Shown: positions 14,836-24,488 of the stretch, in pieces
Layout: every line of letters starts with the position of its first letter
Position numbering within the stretch: position 1 is the first letter of the stretch
Source: Myxococcales bacterium
Lineage (GTDB): Bacteria; Myxococcota_A; Bradymonadia; UBA7976; UBA1532
DNA: 64,000 nucleotides
Direction: 5' to 3'
NCBI GenBank assembly: GCA_020633465.1
Contig: JACKDN010000024.1
Location: 1 to 64,000 of the forward strand
Made by a program: the position numbers and the translations under genes
The notes under the pieces: model-generated
What the model was told of the DNA's origin: nothing
The model's input: the letters and a program-made list of their open reading frames with translations, nothing else
Databases searched by the model: none

Positions 14836-17800
14836 ATGGGCAGGGTGTGGGTCGCGGCGTGGGCGATGGCGCTGGCCGGCGGGCTGTCGGCGTGCGACGA
14901 CGGCGGGCCCTCCACCGAGACCGAGGCGGACTGCGGGCCCGGGGCCTGCGGCCTGCTGGACGCGGGCGCCGACGCGGTGGCCCCCGACGCCGAGCCCGTC
15001 TGGGACGGCGGCGCGCTCACCCAGGACGCGGCGCCGCCCGCCCTCGACGGCGCCCTGCCGGCGCCGGACGTGGGCGACGCCGCCCTGCCCGACGCCGATC
15101 TGCCCGACGTCGCTTCGCCTGACGCCGAGGCCCCGACGCCGCGCCCGCCTGCGGTCGCGTCGAGCCCGCCCCGCCGCCCGGCCCGGCGGCCTGGCCAACG
15201 CCACCGTCCGCGCCGAGCTGGCGGTCGGCGCCGCCGTGCGCGACCCCGCCCTGTGGGTGGGCGATCTGGACGGCGACGCCGCCGGCGCCGCCGAGCGCGT
15301 CGTCGCCCGCGGCGGCCGCGTCGCGCTGATCGACGCCGACGGCACCGAGCGCTGGCGCACCGCGCTGACCGCCGCCTGGGCGGTGCTGGCCGTCGCCGAC
15401 TTCGACGGCGACGGCCGCGCCGAGGTGGTCACCCGCAGCGATCGCGACGTCTTCGTGTACGACGGCGTGGGCGGCGACCTGCGCTGGACCCTGCCGGTCG
15501 ACCTGTTCGACCTCGACGTGCCCCGCGTCGGCGTCCAGGAAGTGCGCGTCGTCGACGTCACCGGCGACGGCCTGCCCGAGCTGTACCTGACCGACGCCGG
15601 CTGCTCGCGCAGCGGCCAGGGCTTCGGCGCGGTGATCGACTTCGCCGCCGATCCCGCCGGCGCGCTGGTGGCCCGCATCCAGGGTCCGCGGTTCAACGGC
15701 CGGTGCACCCGCTGGAACACCTTCGGCGACGTGGACGGCGACGGCCGCCCCGAGCTGCTGATCAACGATGCCGTCGGGCTGCAGGTGTTCGACCCGCGCA
15801 CGGGCGAGCGCGTGGCTTGCGGCGAGGTCTCGGGCGCCGTCACCGCCGGCATCTACCCCAACCTGCCCCTGCCCACCGCCGCCGGCGAGGATCGTCTGGT
15901 GTTCGACGCCGACCACGTCGCGCGGGTGGGCCTGCAGGACGGCCCGGTGACGCGCTGCCCGGACGACGCGCTCAGCTTCCGGCCGCGCTGGCGCGTGCCC
16001 CTGGGCGGCGCGATGCGACCGGAGGGCAGCGTGGTGGTGGACGTCGACGGCGACGGCCTGCCCGACCTGCTGACCTCGGTGCGCCGCGCGGCCGACGGCG
16101 TCTGGCAGGTGGTGGCGCTCAGCGGCGCGGACGGCGGCGTGCTGTTCGCGCGCGAGGACGCGGTGCTGCTCGGCGGCGCGCACCTCGGCGGCGACGGCGG
16201 CCCGCTGCTGGCGCTGCGCACGCCCCCCGGCGACGTCGCCGGCCGGTTCGGTGATCTGGTGTTGGCGCGGCTGGCCGGCGACGGATCGGGCCTGGTCGAC
16301 GGGCCCAGCCTGCCCGGCGCGGCGCTGGTGTTCCCCGCCCAGGACCCCCCCGACCGCTCCGAGGAGTTCCCCGCGCCGCTGGTGGTAGGCGGCGCGATCG
16401 CCGTGCTGCGAGCCGACGCGGCCCGACCCGACGCGGTCGACCGCCTCGAGCTGTGGACGCTCGACGGCCGCGTCGCCCAGCGACCCGTCGGCGGCGAGCC
16501 GGGCGCCGTGCGCAGCGCGTGCGGGCACCGGGTCGACTGCCCGCGCCTGGCCCTCACCCGATCCGACGGCGTCGTCGAGGTGCTCGACGCCGCGCTGCAG
16601 CCGGTCGAGGACGCCGCGGGCGCGCGCCTCCTGGGCGGCGCCGTCTCGGTCTACCTGGCCGACGAGGCCACCTTGCTGGCCGTCGCGCCCGACGGCCGCG
16701 CGATGGGGCTCGACTGGCCGCAGGCGGAGCCCGTCGCCTGGAGCGCCACCGGCGGCCTGAACGCCAACGGCCGCCCCGTCGGCGCCACCCTGGCCCCGCG
16801 CGAGGACGCGCCCGACCTGCTGCTGGTGGGCCACGTCGAGCCCGGCGCGGTGGGGTGGCGCGCGCTCGACGCCGACTCGGGCCAGCCCCGCTGGACGCAC
16901 CTGCTGCCCACCGCCGCCGTCAGCAGCCTCGCCGCACCGACGCCGGTGCCGCCCCTCGATCTGGCCGTGCGCCACGATCGCCTCGTCGGCGACGCCCCAC
17001 CCCCGCGGGGCGACTGCGCCCGCGAGACCATCGAGGACGGCGCCTTCCCCCCCACCCCCGAGTGCGCCGGCGTGCGCTGGGTGCCCCGCCAGCTGACCGC
17101 CCTCGACCTGGACACCGGCGCGTGCCGCTGGCGCACCGTGCTGCGCCCCCACGTCAACTGCGGCGTGCCCGGCAACAACCAGCAGCTGACCTACGCCCTG
17201 GGCCACCTGTACCTGACCGGCAGCGAGAACGTGCGGCGCATCGATCCGCTGACCGGCGAGATCACCGCCCAGATCACGCGGCAGGACGTGGCCGACGCGA
17301 GCCGCATGTTCGGCGGCTGGGTGCGACCCACCGGCGCCGCGCCGCCCCTGGTGCGGGTGGGCGGGCTGGGCCCACCCGACGCCCTGGACGCCGATCTGAC
17401 CTACCTGGGCACGGCGCCCGACGTCGACGGGCAGCCGCGGCAGGGCTGGCTGATCGAGGACATCGTCGTGGCCGCCGGCGAGCTGTGGATGACCCCCGAG
17501 GTGGGCCTGCCCCTGCACCGCTACGGCCTGGCCGACGATCTGCCGCTGCGGGGCACCTTCGCGCTGCGCGGGGGCGCCCTCGAGCCCGACGCGCCGGTGG
17601 TCGCGCAGTATCCCGACGTGACCTCGATGCAGCGCGTCGACCACCTCCTGGGCCCCGGCGCGCCCGGCGTCGCGCTGGCCACCGACGAGGGCATCCTGTA
17701 CGCGCTCGATCCCGCCGGTGCGCTGACCTTCGCCCGCGCCTTCGACGTGGGCATCGGGCGGCCGCGCTTCGGCGATCTGGACGGCGATCCCGGCCTCGAG

Positions 17801-18526
17801 CTGGCGGTGCCCACCACCGACGGCCGCGTGCTGATCCTCGACGAGCCGGCGCCGCCCGGCCCGCTGGCCGCGTGGGACGTGCCCTGCGACGCCGGCCCCA
17901 CGTGCGACCCCGACGACGACATCGACTCGACCTTCGACGCCGCGGCCCTGTGCGTCGAGTGGCTGCCGCTGCCACCCGACGCCGAGGTGGCCGGCTACGA
18001 GGTCCGCGTGCTGGGCGAGAACGGCGCGCTCGTGCGCGACTGGCTGCCCGCCGACGCGGACGCGCGGACGGCCGTCGCCGACGGCCTGGCGCTGGTGCCG
18101 GGGCAGACCTACACCGTCGAGGTGCGGGCCATCGGCGCCGACGGCCAGCCGACGCGCCCGACGTCGAGCGACGGCGTGCAGGTGATCAACGAGGCGCCGC
18201 CCGAGGTGACGGTCACGTCCGACCGGGCCGTGCTCGACATCAGCGGCGTCGAGCCGGCCACCCTGACCCTCGACGGCCGCGACGACGACCGCCTGGCCGG
18301 CTGGTCGCTGGCCATCCTCTCGGCCGACGGCCAGCTGGTGCGGCGCCTGGGCGCGGGGCCCCTGGCCGATCCCGAGGTGCGGGTGGTGCGCGCGTGGGAC
18401 GGCTTCGATCAGGCCAAGGTGCGCGTGGCGCCGGGCCGCTACCGGGCGGTGGGCGCCGTGGTCGACCGCGCGGGCAACGTGGCGAGCGACGCCGTCGATC
18501 TGCAGGTGTGCGACGGACCCTGCTGA
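14836..18526 (+). CDS. Large FG-GAP/PQQ-like repeat lipoprotein, frame broken near 15130-15190
   Basis: About 1230 aa when two frame breaks are bridged. Start ATG 14836 after GAGGAGGG; signal peptide with lipobox GLSAC (residue ~20); an Asp/Ala/Pro linker to ~residue 100. From ~15190 the coding continues in another frame (GGLANATVRAELAVG...) to the stop at 18526. It contains several DxDGDGxxE FG-GAP-type blades (DLDGDA, DFDGDGRAEVV, DVTGDGLPELYL, DVDGDGRPELL) and PQQ-like repeats, then a fibronectin-III-like C-terminal part. Reading the end of the linker needs one extra C near 15131-15134 and one extra G near 15185, both in G/C runs; total length (3691 nt) is two short of a multiple of three, as expected from two lost bases. 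Probably a surface beta-propeller protein; function unknown. Confidence 0.75.
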
Positions 18527-18532
18527 ACCGGG

Positions 18533-20029
18533 TCAGCGGGCCCCGAACTGCCGCTCGAGCGGCGCGCGCAGCGCCTGGTGCAGCAGGCGCAACAGCGACT
18601 CGTCCTCGACCTCGATGCCGCGGCGCCCGTCGCGATAGCGATAGCTGATGCGCCCGTGCGCGCCCGGCGCGTCCAGATCGAAGGTGACCTCGAAGGCCTC
18701 GGCGCCCGCGCCCACCCGCGGGGTCGGTCGGCGCCAGTCCAGCACGGTGTTCTGCGGGGCGGCGGCGGCGTGCACCTCCAGCTGCACCTCGTCGTAGCCG
18801 TACAGCGCGTGGGCGTCGGTCAGCACGTGGAAGGCCTCGTCGACGTTGGCGGCCTGCCGCACGCGATCGGCCACGGTGCGCACGGTCTCGACCCGCGCGC
18901 GCCGCACCCGCTTGGCCTCGCGCCCGTCGCGGAACTCGGCCCGCCAGCGCTCCATGCGTACGTACCCCAGCCGCCGGGCCAGGATGAGCACGATCACCCC
19001 GTAGGCCAGCAGGATCCACACGGCGTTCTTGGCCGGGCTGAAGTACACCGCCAGCGTCGCCGAGGCGCAAAGCAGCGAGAAGCCCCACATCACCAGCACC
19101 ACGTTGCGGTGCGACAGGCCGAAGGCCAGCAGGCGGTGATGCACGTGATCGCGATCCGCCGACAGCGGCGATCGCCCCCGCAACATGCGGCGGAAGAAGG
19201 CCAGCGAGGTGTCGAGGATGGGCAGGCCCAAGAGCAGGACGGGCACCGCGAGGGCGACGGTCGTCTGCGACTTGAAGTTGGCCATGACGCTGCTGGCCGC
19301 GACGACGTAGCCGATGAACAGGCTGCCGGCGTCGCCCATGAAGATGTTGGCCGGGTGGAAGTTGTGGAACAGGAAGCCGAGCAGCGCGCCGGCGAGGGCC
19401 ACCGACACGAGCGCCATGATGATCTTGTCGCCCGCGACGCCGATGACGAAGGTGACCGCGACGGCGACGAAGGCGACGCCCGCGGCGAGGCCGTCGAGCC
19501 CGTCGATCAGGTTGATCGCGTTGGTGACGCCCACCACCCACAGCACCGCGAGCAGCGAGCCGAACGGGCCGACGTACAGGTTGCCGCCCCAAGGCAGGGC
19601 GACGACGTCGAAGCTGAAGCCCAAAGCCGGCAGCAGCAGCGCCGCGGGGATCTGCACCGACAGCTTGATCACGGCGTTGGCCCCGCGCGCGTCGTCGTAG
19701 ACGCCCAGCCCCAGCATGGCGAGGCCGCCGCCGACGATGACCAGCACGCGGTTGATGTCGCGGGCGAAGTAGCGGGCGACGCCCGTGTCGAGCAGCCAGA
19801 GCACCATCAGGCTGGCGAAGAAGCCCGCCGCGATGGCGATGCCCCCCCAGCGGGGCGTGGTGCGCGTGTGCACGCGCCGCGCGAGGTCGGGCTTGTCGAC
19901 GACGCCGCGCGCCACCGCCAGCCGGCGCACGGCCGGCACCAGCAGGACGGTCGTGACGGCCGCCACCAGGAAGGCCGCCGGGTAGGACGGGCCGACGTTG
20001 TCGAGCCACCCTCGGAGCGCGTCGATCAC
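18533..20029 (-). CDS. Undecaprenyl-phosphate sugar-phosphate transferase (WecA/TagO-like)
   Basis: 498-aa polytopic membrane enzyme of glycosyltransferase family 4 (MraY/WecA/TagO). It transfers a sugar-1-phosphate (usually GlcNAc) from UDP-sugar to undecaprenyl phosphate, the first step in O-antigen, teichoic-acid-like or exopolysaccharide synthesis. Visible: ~10 hydrophobic segments in residues 15-360, VHTRTTPRWGGIAI, the Mg-binding NAINLIDGLDGLAAG, FMGDAGSLFIGY, and the HVHHRL His cluster. A hydrophilic cytoplasmic C-terminal extension of ~130 residues with an RRARVETVRT helix is longer than E. coli WecA (367 aa) and of unknown role. GTG start at 20029. The 239-bp gap upstream, between this gene and the minus-strand gene at 20269, shows no other gene. 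Confidence 0.88.
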   Translation of the reverse strand: MIDALRGWLDNVGPSYPAAFLVAAVTTVLLVPAVRRLAVARGVVDKPDLARRVHTRTTPRWGGIAIAAGFFASLMVLWLLDTGVARYFARDINRVLVIVGGGLAMLGLGVYDDARGANAVIKLSVQIPAALLLPALGFSFDVVALPWGGNLYVGPFGSLLAVLWVVGVTNAINLIDGLDGLAAGVAFVAVAVTFVIGVAGDKIIMALVSVALAGALLGFLFHNFHPANIFMGDAGSLFIGYVVAASSVMANFKSQTTVALAVPVLLLGLPILDTSLAFFRRMLRGRSPLSADRDHVHHRLLAFGLSHRNVVLVMWGFSLLCASATLAVYFSPAKNAVWILLAYGVIVLILARRLGYVRMERWRAEFRDGREAKRVRRARVETVRTVADRVRQAANVDEAFHVLTDAHALYGYDEVQLEVHAAAAPQNTVLDWRRPTPRVGAGAEAFEVTFDLDAPGAHGRISYRYRDGRRGIEVEDESLLRLLHQALRAPLERQFGAR

Positions 20030-20268
20030 CGGGCGCGCCCGCCCCGCCGCCTCGCGGGGAAAGACCTGGACCGATTCCGCACCTGCGCCACCCTCACTCG
20101 GGCTCCTCCCGCGCGATCACCCGCACTGCGGTCCGCGCGAAGTTGGACCCCCCAGGGCCCCCCCGCGTCTCACCGGATCGGCGGGACACCTCCCGAGCCT
20201 CACGAGACGGGGCGGCACGGTAGCGCTCCGCGGGGCCCCGGTCGAGCCTCGGGCGTCGCCGCCGTGCG

Positions 20269-23200
20269 TCAGGGACACACCTCGCTCACCTGCACCGTGT
20301 AGCTGTTGCTGGCGGCGGCCGCGAAGTTGAAGCCGTACACCTCGAGCCGCACCCACGCGTCGGCCGCCGCGGGCACCGTCCAGGTCAGCACCTCGTCGTC
20401 GCTCACCGAGGCCCCCGTCACCACCCCCGTCCCGTTGCTGTCGTACAGCCGGGCGTCGATGTCGCCGTCGGCGTCGACGAAGCGCACCGTCGCCGTCACG
20501 GTGCAGCCGGCGTGGCCGGTGAAGGCGTACCAATCGCGATCCGTGCCGCAGATCACCGCCTCGATCGGCTCGTAGCCCACCGCGATGGGCCAGGCGTCGG
20601 CGATCGCGTCGGCGTCCTCCCACGCGTCGTCTGCGGGGCAGGCCGGCGGCCCCTGCGGCGCCCGGCTCTCGCGCACGAACACGAACCACTGCCCGTCGCC
20701 CAGCCCGCTGACGCCGCACTTCAGCGCGCCGTCGTCCTCGCCCCAGTCGGTGCCGTCGCTCTGCTGGCTGTCCATGCCGCGATCGTCGAGGTCGACGGTG
20801 AAGTCGGCGGTCGAGCTGCACGTGTCCTCGCCCTCGAGGTAGCCCGCGGCCCACCGCGTGCCGGTGCCCAGCAGCACCCCGCCGACGTTGTCGCGTCGCG
20901 CCGGCGGCGGCCGATCCTGCCCCTCGCCGTTGCCCTCGCTGAAGCAGCTGTCGGCGTCGGTGCCCGCGGTGAACTCGTGGTACCAGGGCGTCTTGTAGAA
21001 CGAGAGGTCGACGGTCATCGGGGCGCCCGCCGCCGCCCGGCTGTCGCGGCAGGCGAAGCGCACGTCGAAGCCCGGCGCCGCGTCGCGCAGCCCTCGCCAG
21101 ATGCCCTCGTGGGCGCCGGACGGCGCCAGCGTGCGCAGATCCGCGTACCAGTCGGCGGCCTGATCGTTCAGCGTCGCGCCCGCGGTGCTGCCCACCAGCG
21201 TCCACCCGCCCCCGTCGGTCTGCTGGTCGCAGTAGACGTCGACCGGCGCCGCGGCACCCGCGGGCTGCAGGCGCAGCACGCCGCTGTCGACCACGCCGTC
21301 GCGCCGCGCCTCGAGGCAGCTGGCGTAGACCGCGCACACGTTGCCCTCGTCGGTGAAGCCGTCGCAGTCCTCGTCCGCCGGCGCGCACACCTCGACGTCG
21401 GCCGGGCCCGCCACCGCGTCGCAGGCCAGCTGACCGGCGGCGCAGCGCACGACGCCTTCGACGCGGCACGCCCCGACGCCGGCCGCGCAGGGCCCGCCGT
21501 CGGCGTCCTCGTCCACCGTGCCGTCGCAGTCGTCGTCCACCGCGTTGCACGCCTCGGGCGCCGGCGCCCCCGCGTTGGCGTCGCAGCCCAGCCCCGCCAT
21601 GCCGCGGCACACGGTCTGCCCCTGCGCCCGGCACGCGCCCTGCCCCGCGCTGCACGCCTCGCCCACGCCGGGCACCCCCTCGTCCACCTGCCCGTCGCAG
21701 TCGTCGTCGCGCCCGTTGCAGATCTCGGCGCCGGGCGCCCCGGCCTGCGCGTCGCAGACCAACCCGTCGGGCCCGCACACCCGCTGACCGCTGCGCGCGC
21801 AGGCGCCCTGCCCGGCCGTGCAGGCGTCCCCCAGCCCCGCGACGTCGTCGACCACACCGTCGCAGTCGTCGTCCACGCCGTTGCACGCCTCGACGCCCGC
21901 CGGCGCCGCCTCGGCGTCGCACACCACCTGCCCGGTGCCCGCGTCGCAGGCCAGCGCGCCGGCCACGCGGCACGCCCCGGTGCCGACCGCGCACGCCTCG
22001 CCCACGCCCTCGGCGTCGTCGACCAGGCCGTCGCAGTCGTCGTCGGCCCCGTTGCACACCTCCACCTGCGGCAGCGCCTGCCCCGTGCACGGCCCATAGC
22101 CGGTGCCGTCGCCGGCGCAGGTCTGGGTGCCCGCGCGGCACCGCCCCACGCCCTGCGTGCCGTCCGGCCCGCCGTAGCACGCGCGGGACGTGCCCGCCTC
22201 GCAGACGCAGCTCCCGACGCCCAGATCGTCCACCGCGCCGTTGCAGTCGTTGTCCACCTGATCGCAGGCCTCGGCGGCGGGCAGCACCTGCCCCGCGCAG
22301 CCCCCGAACCGGCCGGCCACGCAGGTGCGAACGCCCGCCACGCACGGGCCCACGCCGGCGGTGCCCATCGGCCCGTCGTAGCAGTCCTCGATCACCGCCT
22401 CGTCGGTGGCGCCGTCGCAGTCGTCGTCGAGATCGTTGCAGGCCTCGGGCGCCGGCTGCACCGTCTGCGCGCACTGCAGGACGCCCTCGGTGCACCGCCG
22501 CGCGCCCACCCCGCACGCGCCCATGGCCCCGCTGTCGCACGCCTGCCCCAGCGCCGGATCGGCCTCGTCCACCCGGCCGTCGCAGTCGTCGTCGACCCCG
22601 TTGCACCGCTCGACGTCCGGCGCGCGGGGCTCGGCGTCGCAGCGCAGCGCGCCCTCGACGCCGCACACCTGCACCCCCTCGACGCGGCAGGCGCCCTGCC
22701 CGACGGCGCAGGCCGCGCCCAGCCCCAGCGCCTCGTCGGTCTCTCCGTCGCAGTCGTCGTCCAGCCCGTTGCACGTCTCGTCGCCGGGCAGGCCCCGCGG
22801 CGCGTCGCAGACGGTGGCGCCGCCGGGGCCGCAGACGATGGCGCCCATCCGCCGGCACGCGCCGACGCCGTTGGCGCAGCGCTCGCCCAGGCCCTGCCCC
22901 TCGTCGGTGCGGCCGTCGCAGTCGTCGTCGGCGCCGTTGCAGGTCTCGGCCGCCGGCGCGCCGGCCGCCGCGTCGCAGCGCACGGTGCCGGCGTCGCCGT
23001 CGCACACCGTCGTGCCGGCGGCGGCGCAGGCGCCCACCCCGACCATGCAGGCCGCGCCCGTGCCCTCGATCGCCTCGTCGATCGCGCCGTCGCAGTCCTC
23101 GTCGGTGCCGTCGCAGCTCTCGCTGTCGGGCACCTGCTCGCCGTTGCAGGGTCCGAAGCCACCGCCGTCCGCGCGGCACGCCTGGCGCCCCTCGGTGCAG

Positions 23201-24366
23201 ACGCCTTCGCCGGCGGTGCCCACCGGGCCCGTGTAGCAGGGCAGCTCGACCCCGGGCTCGCAGGCGCAGGGCCCCGCCTCACCGTCGTCCTCGGCGCCGT
23301 TGCAGTCGTTGTCGAGCCCGTCGCAGATCTCGCGGGCCGGCCGCACCTGGCCCTCGCAGGGGCCGAACGCGCCCTCGACGCAGGCCCGCTCGCCGCCGCG
23401 GCAGATGCCGACGCCCTCGGTGCCGCCCGGCCCCTCGTAGCAGGCCGCGGTCAGCGCGGTGCCGTCGGGCCCCTCGTCCACGTGGCCGTCGCAGTCCTCG
23501 TCGACGCCGTCGCAGGTCTCGTCTCGCGGGCTCACCCCGCCCACGCACGCGCCGAAGGCCCCCGCCTCGCAGATCTCGACGCCGGCCGCGCAGAGGCCGA
23601 CGCCCTCGGTGCCGTCGGCGCCGCCGTAGCACGTCCGCCGCAGGGGCGCGCCGTCCGCGCCCTCGTCGGTGGCGCCGTCGCAGTCCTGGTCGACGCCGTC
23701 GCACGTCTCGACGTCCGGCTCGCCCGGCCGCGCGTCGCAGGCGGCGGCCGAGCCGTCGGACAGGCAGCCGATCACGCCCTCGGTCGCGCACGCGCCCACC
23801 CCGGCGCTGCAGGCCTCGCCCAGCCCGGCGAAGTCCTCGTCGGTGGCGCCATCGCAGTCGTCGTCGCGCTGATTGCAGCGCTCGGGCTGCCCCTCGCAGG
23901 GGCCCCAGCGGTTGTCCACGCAGGTCTGAACGCCGTCACAGCCCTCGCAGCGGCGCTGAGCGTTGTCCGCGCACTCGAAGATCGGCGGCCCGGCATCGGG
24001 GGCGGCGTCGGGCGGCGGCGCGGCGTCGGGCGCAGCGTCACCGGCGGCGTCCGGCCCCGCGTCGTCCGGCGCGGGCGGCGCCTCGGCGTCGTCCCCGCCG
24101 GGCGCCGGCGCGGCGTCCTCGACGTTGCCCAGGTCGAGCGCCGGCGGGCCCTGATCGCGCCCCCCCTCGCCGCCCGAGCCGGTCGAGGCGTCGTCGACCG
24201 GGATCACCGGGGTCGGGGGGGCGGCGTCCCCCGCGTCGGGTCGCGACGTCGCGCCGTCCGCGAGCGCGCCGTCCGCGCCCGCGCCCGCCTCGGCGCCCGT
24301 CACCATCTCCGCTTCGGCGCAGGCCGTCGCGAAGACCGCCCACACCACCAGCCACACCTTCCGCAT
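20269..24366 (-). CDS. MopE-repeat lipoprotein with fibrinogen-like C-terminal domain
   Basis: 1365-aa exported lipoprotein. Signal peptide with lipobox FATAC (residue ~16) and an Asp/Ala/Pro linker to ~130, then fifteen copies of the C-x3-D-x-DC(D/N)G-x3-(D/E) motif known from the copper-binding MopE family (e.g. CNQRDDDCDGATDED, CNGVDDDCDGVVDD), interleaved with GxGxC modules. Near residue 1075 begins a fibrinogen-related segment: VYCDQQTDGGGWTLVG, then W/Y-rich sequence and FVFVRE. The last ~130 residues look like a pre-peptidase C-terminal (PPC-type) beta-sandwich. Probably a surface adhesin or metal-binding coat protein. It is divergent from deoC. The repeats make the nucleotide sequence highly internally repetitive. 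Confidence 0.85.
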   Translation of the reverse strand: MRKVWLVVWAVFATACAEAEMVTGAEAGAGADGALADGATSRPDAGDAAPPTPVIPVDDASTGSGGEGGRDQGPPALDLGNVEDAAPAPGGDDAEAPPAPDDAGPDAAGDAAPDAAPPPDAAPDAGPPIFECADNAQRRCEGCDGVQTCVDNRWGPCEGQPERCNQRDDDCDGATDEDFAGLGEACSAGVGACATEGVIGCLSDGSAAACDARPGEPDVETCDGVDQDCDGATDEGADGAPLRRTCYGGADGTEGVGLCAAGVEICEAGAFGACVGGVSPRDETCDGVDEDCDGHVDEGPDGTALTAACYEGPGGTEGVGICRGGERACVEGAFGPCEGQVRPAREICDGLDNDCNGAEDDGEAGPCACEPGVELPCYTGPVGTAGEGVCTEGRQACRADGGGFGPCNGEQVPDSESCDGTDEDCDGAIDEAIEGTGAACMVGVGACAAAGTTVCDGDAGTVRCDAAAGAPAAETCNGADDDCDGRTDEGQGLGERCANGVGACRRMGAIVCGPGGATVCDAPRGLPGDETCNGLDDDCDGETDEALGLGAACAVGQGACRVEGVQVCGVEGALRCDAEPRAPDVERCNGVDDDCDGRVDEADPALGQACDSGAMGACGVGARRCTEGVLQCAQTVQPAPEACNDLDDDCDGATDEAVIEDCYDGPMGTAGVGPCVAGVRTCVAGRFGGCAGQVLPAAEACDQVDNDCNGAVDDLGVGSCVCEAGTSRACYGGPDGTQGVGRCRAGTQTCAGDGTGYGPCTGQALPQVEVCNGADDDCDGLVDDAEGVGEACAVGTGACRVAGALACDAGTGQVVCDAEAAPAGVEACNGVDDDCDGVVDDVAGLGDACTAGQGACARSGQRVCGPDGLVCDAQAGAPGAEICNGRDDDCDGQVDEGVPGVGEACSAGQGACRAQGQTVCRGMAGLGCDANAGAPAPEACNAVDDDCDGTVDEDADGGPCAAGVGACRVEGVVRCAAGQLACDAVAGPADVEVCAPADEDCDGFTDEGNVCAVYASCLEARRDGVVDSGVLRLQPAGAAAPVDVYCDQQTDGGGWTLVGSTAGATLNDQAADWYADLRTLAPSGAHEGIWRGLRDAAPGFDVRFACRDSRAAAGAPMTVDLSFYKTPWYHEFTAGTDADSCFSEGNGEGQDRPPPARRDNVGGVLLGTGTRWAAGYLEGEDTCSSTADFTVDLDDRGMDSQQSDGTDWGEDDGALKCGVSGLGDGQWFVFVRESRAPQGPPACPADDAWEDADAIADAWPIAVGYEPIEAVICGTDRDWYAFTGHAGCTVTATVRFVDADGDIDARLYDSNGTGVVTGASVSDDEVLTWTVPAAADAWVRLEVYGFNFAAAASNSYTVQVSEVCP

Positions 24367-24475
24367 GCGCTCTGCCCCCAGGAACGCCGGAACTTAGCCC
24401 AACCGCGCCCCCGGTGTCACATGGGCCCACGCCCCCGCGAAGCGCGAAGCAATGGCGCGCGCGGGCCGAGCGGGT

Positions 24476-24481
24476 TAGTCT
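24476..24481 (+). promoter_or_regulatory. Candidate -10 box giving a leaderless deoC transcript
   Basis: TAGTCT lies exactly 7 nt before the deoC ATG, and there is no Shine-Dalgarno sequence in front of that ATG. A -10 box this close would start transcription at or next to the initiation codon. No clear -35 box is seen. Confidence 0.28.
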
Positions 24482-24488
24482 GCGCGCC

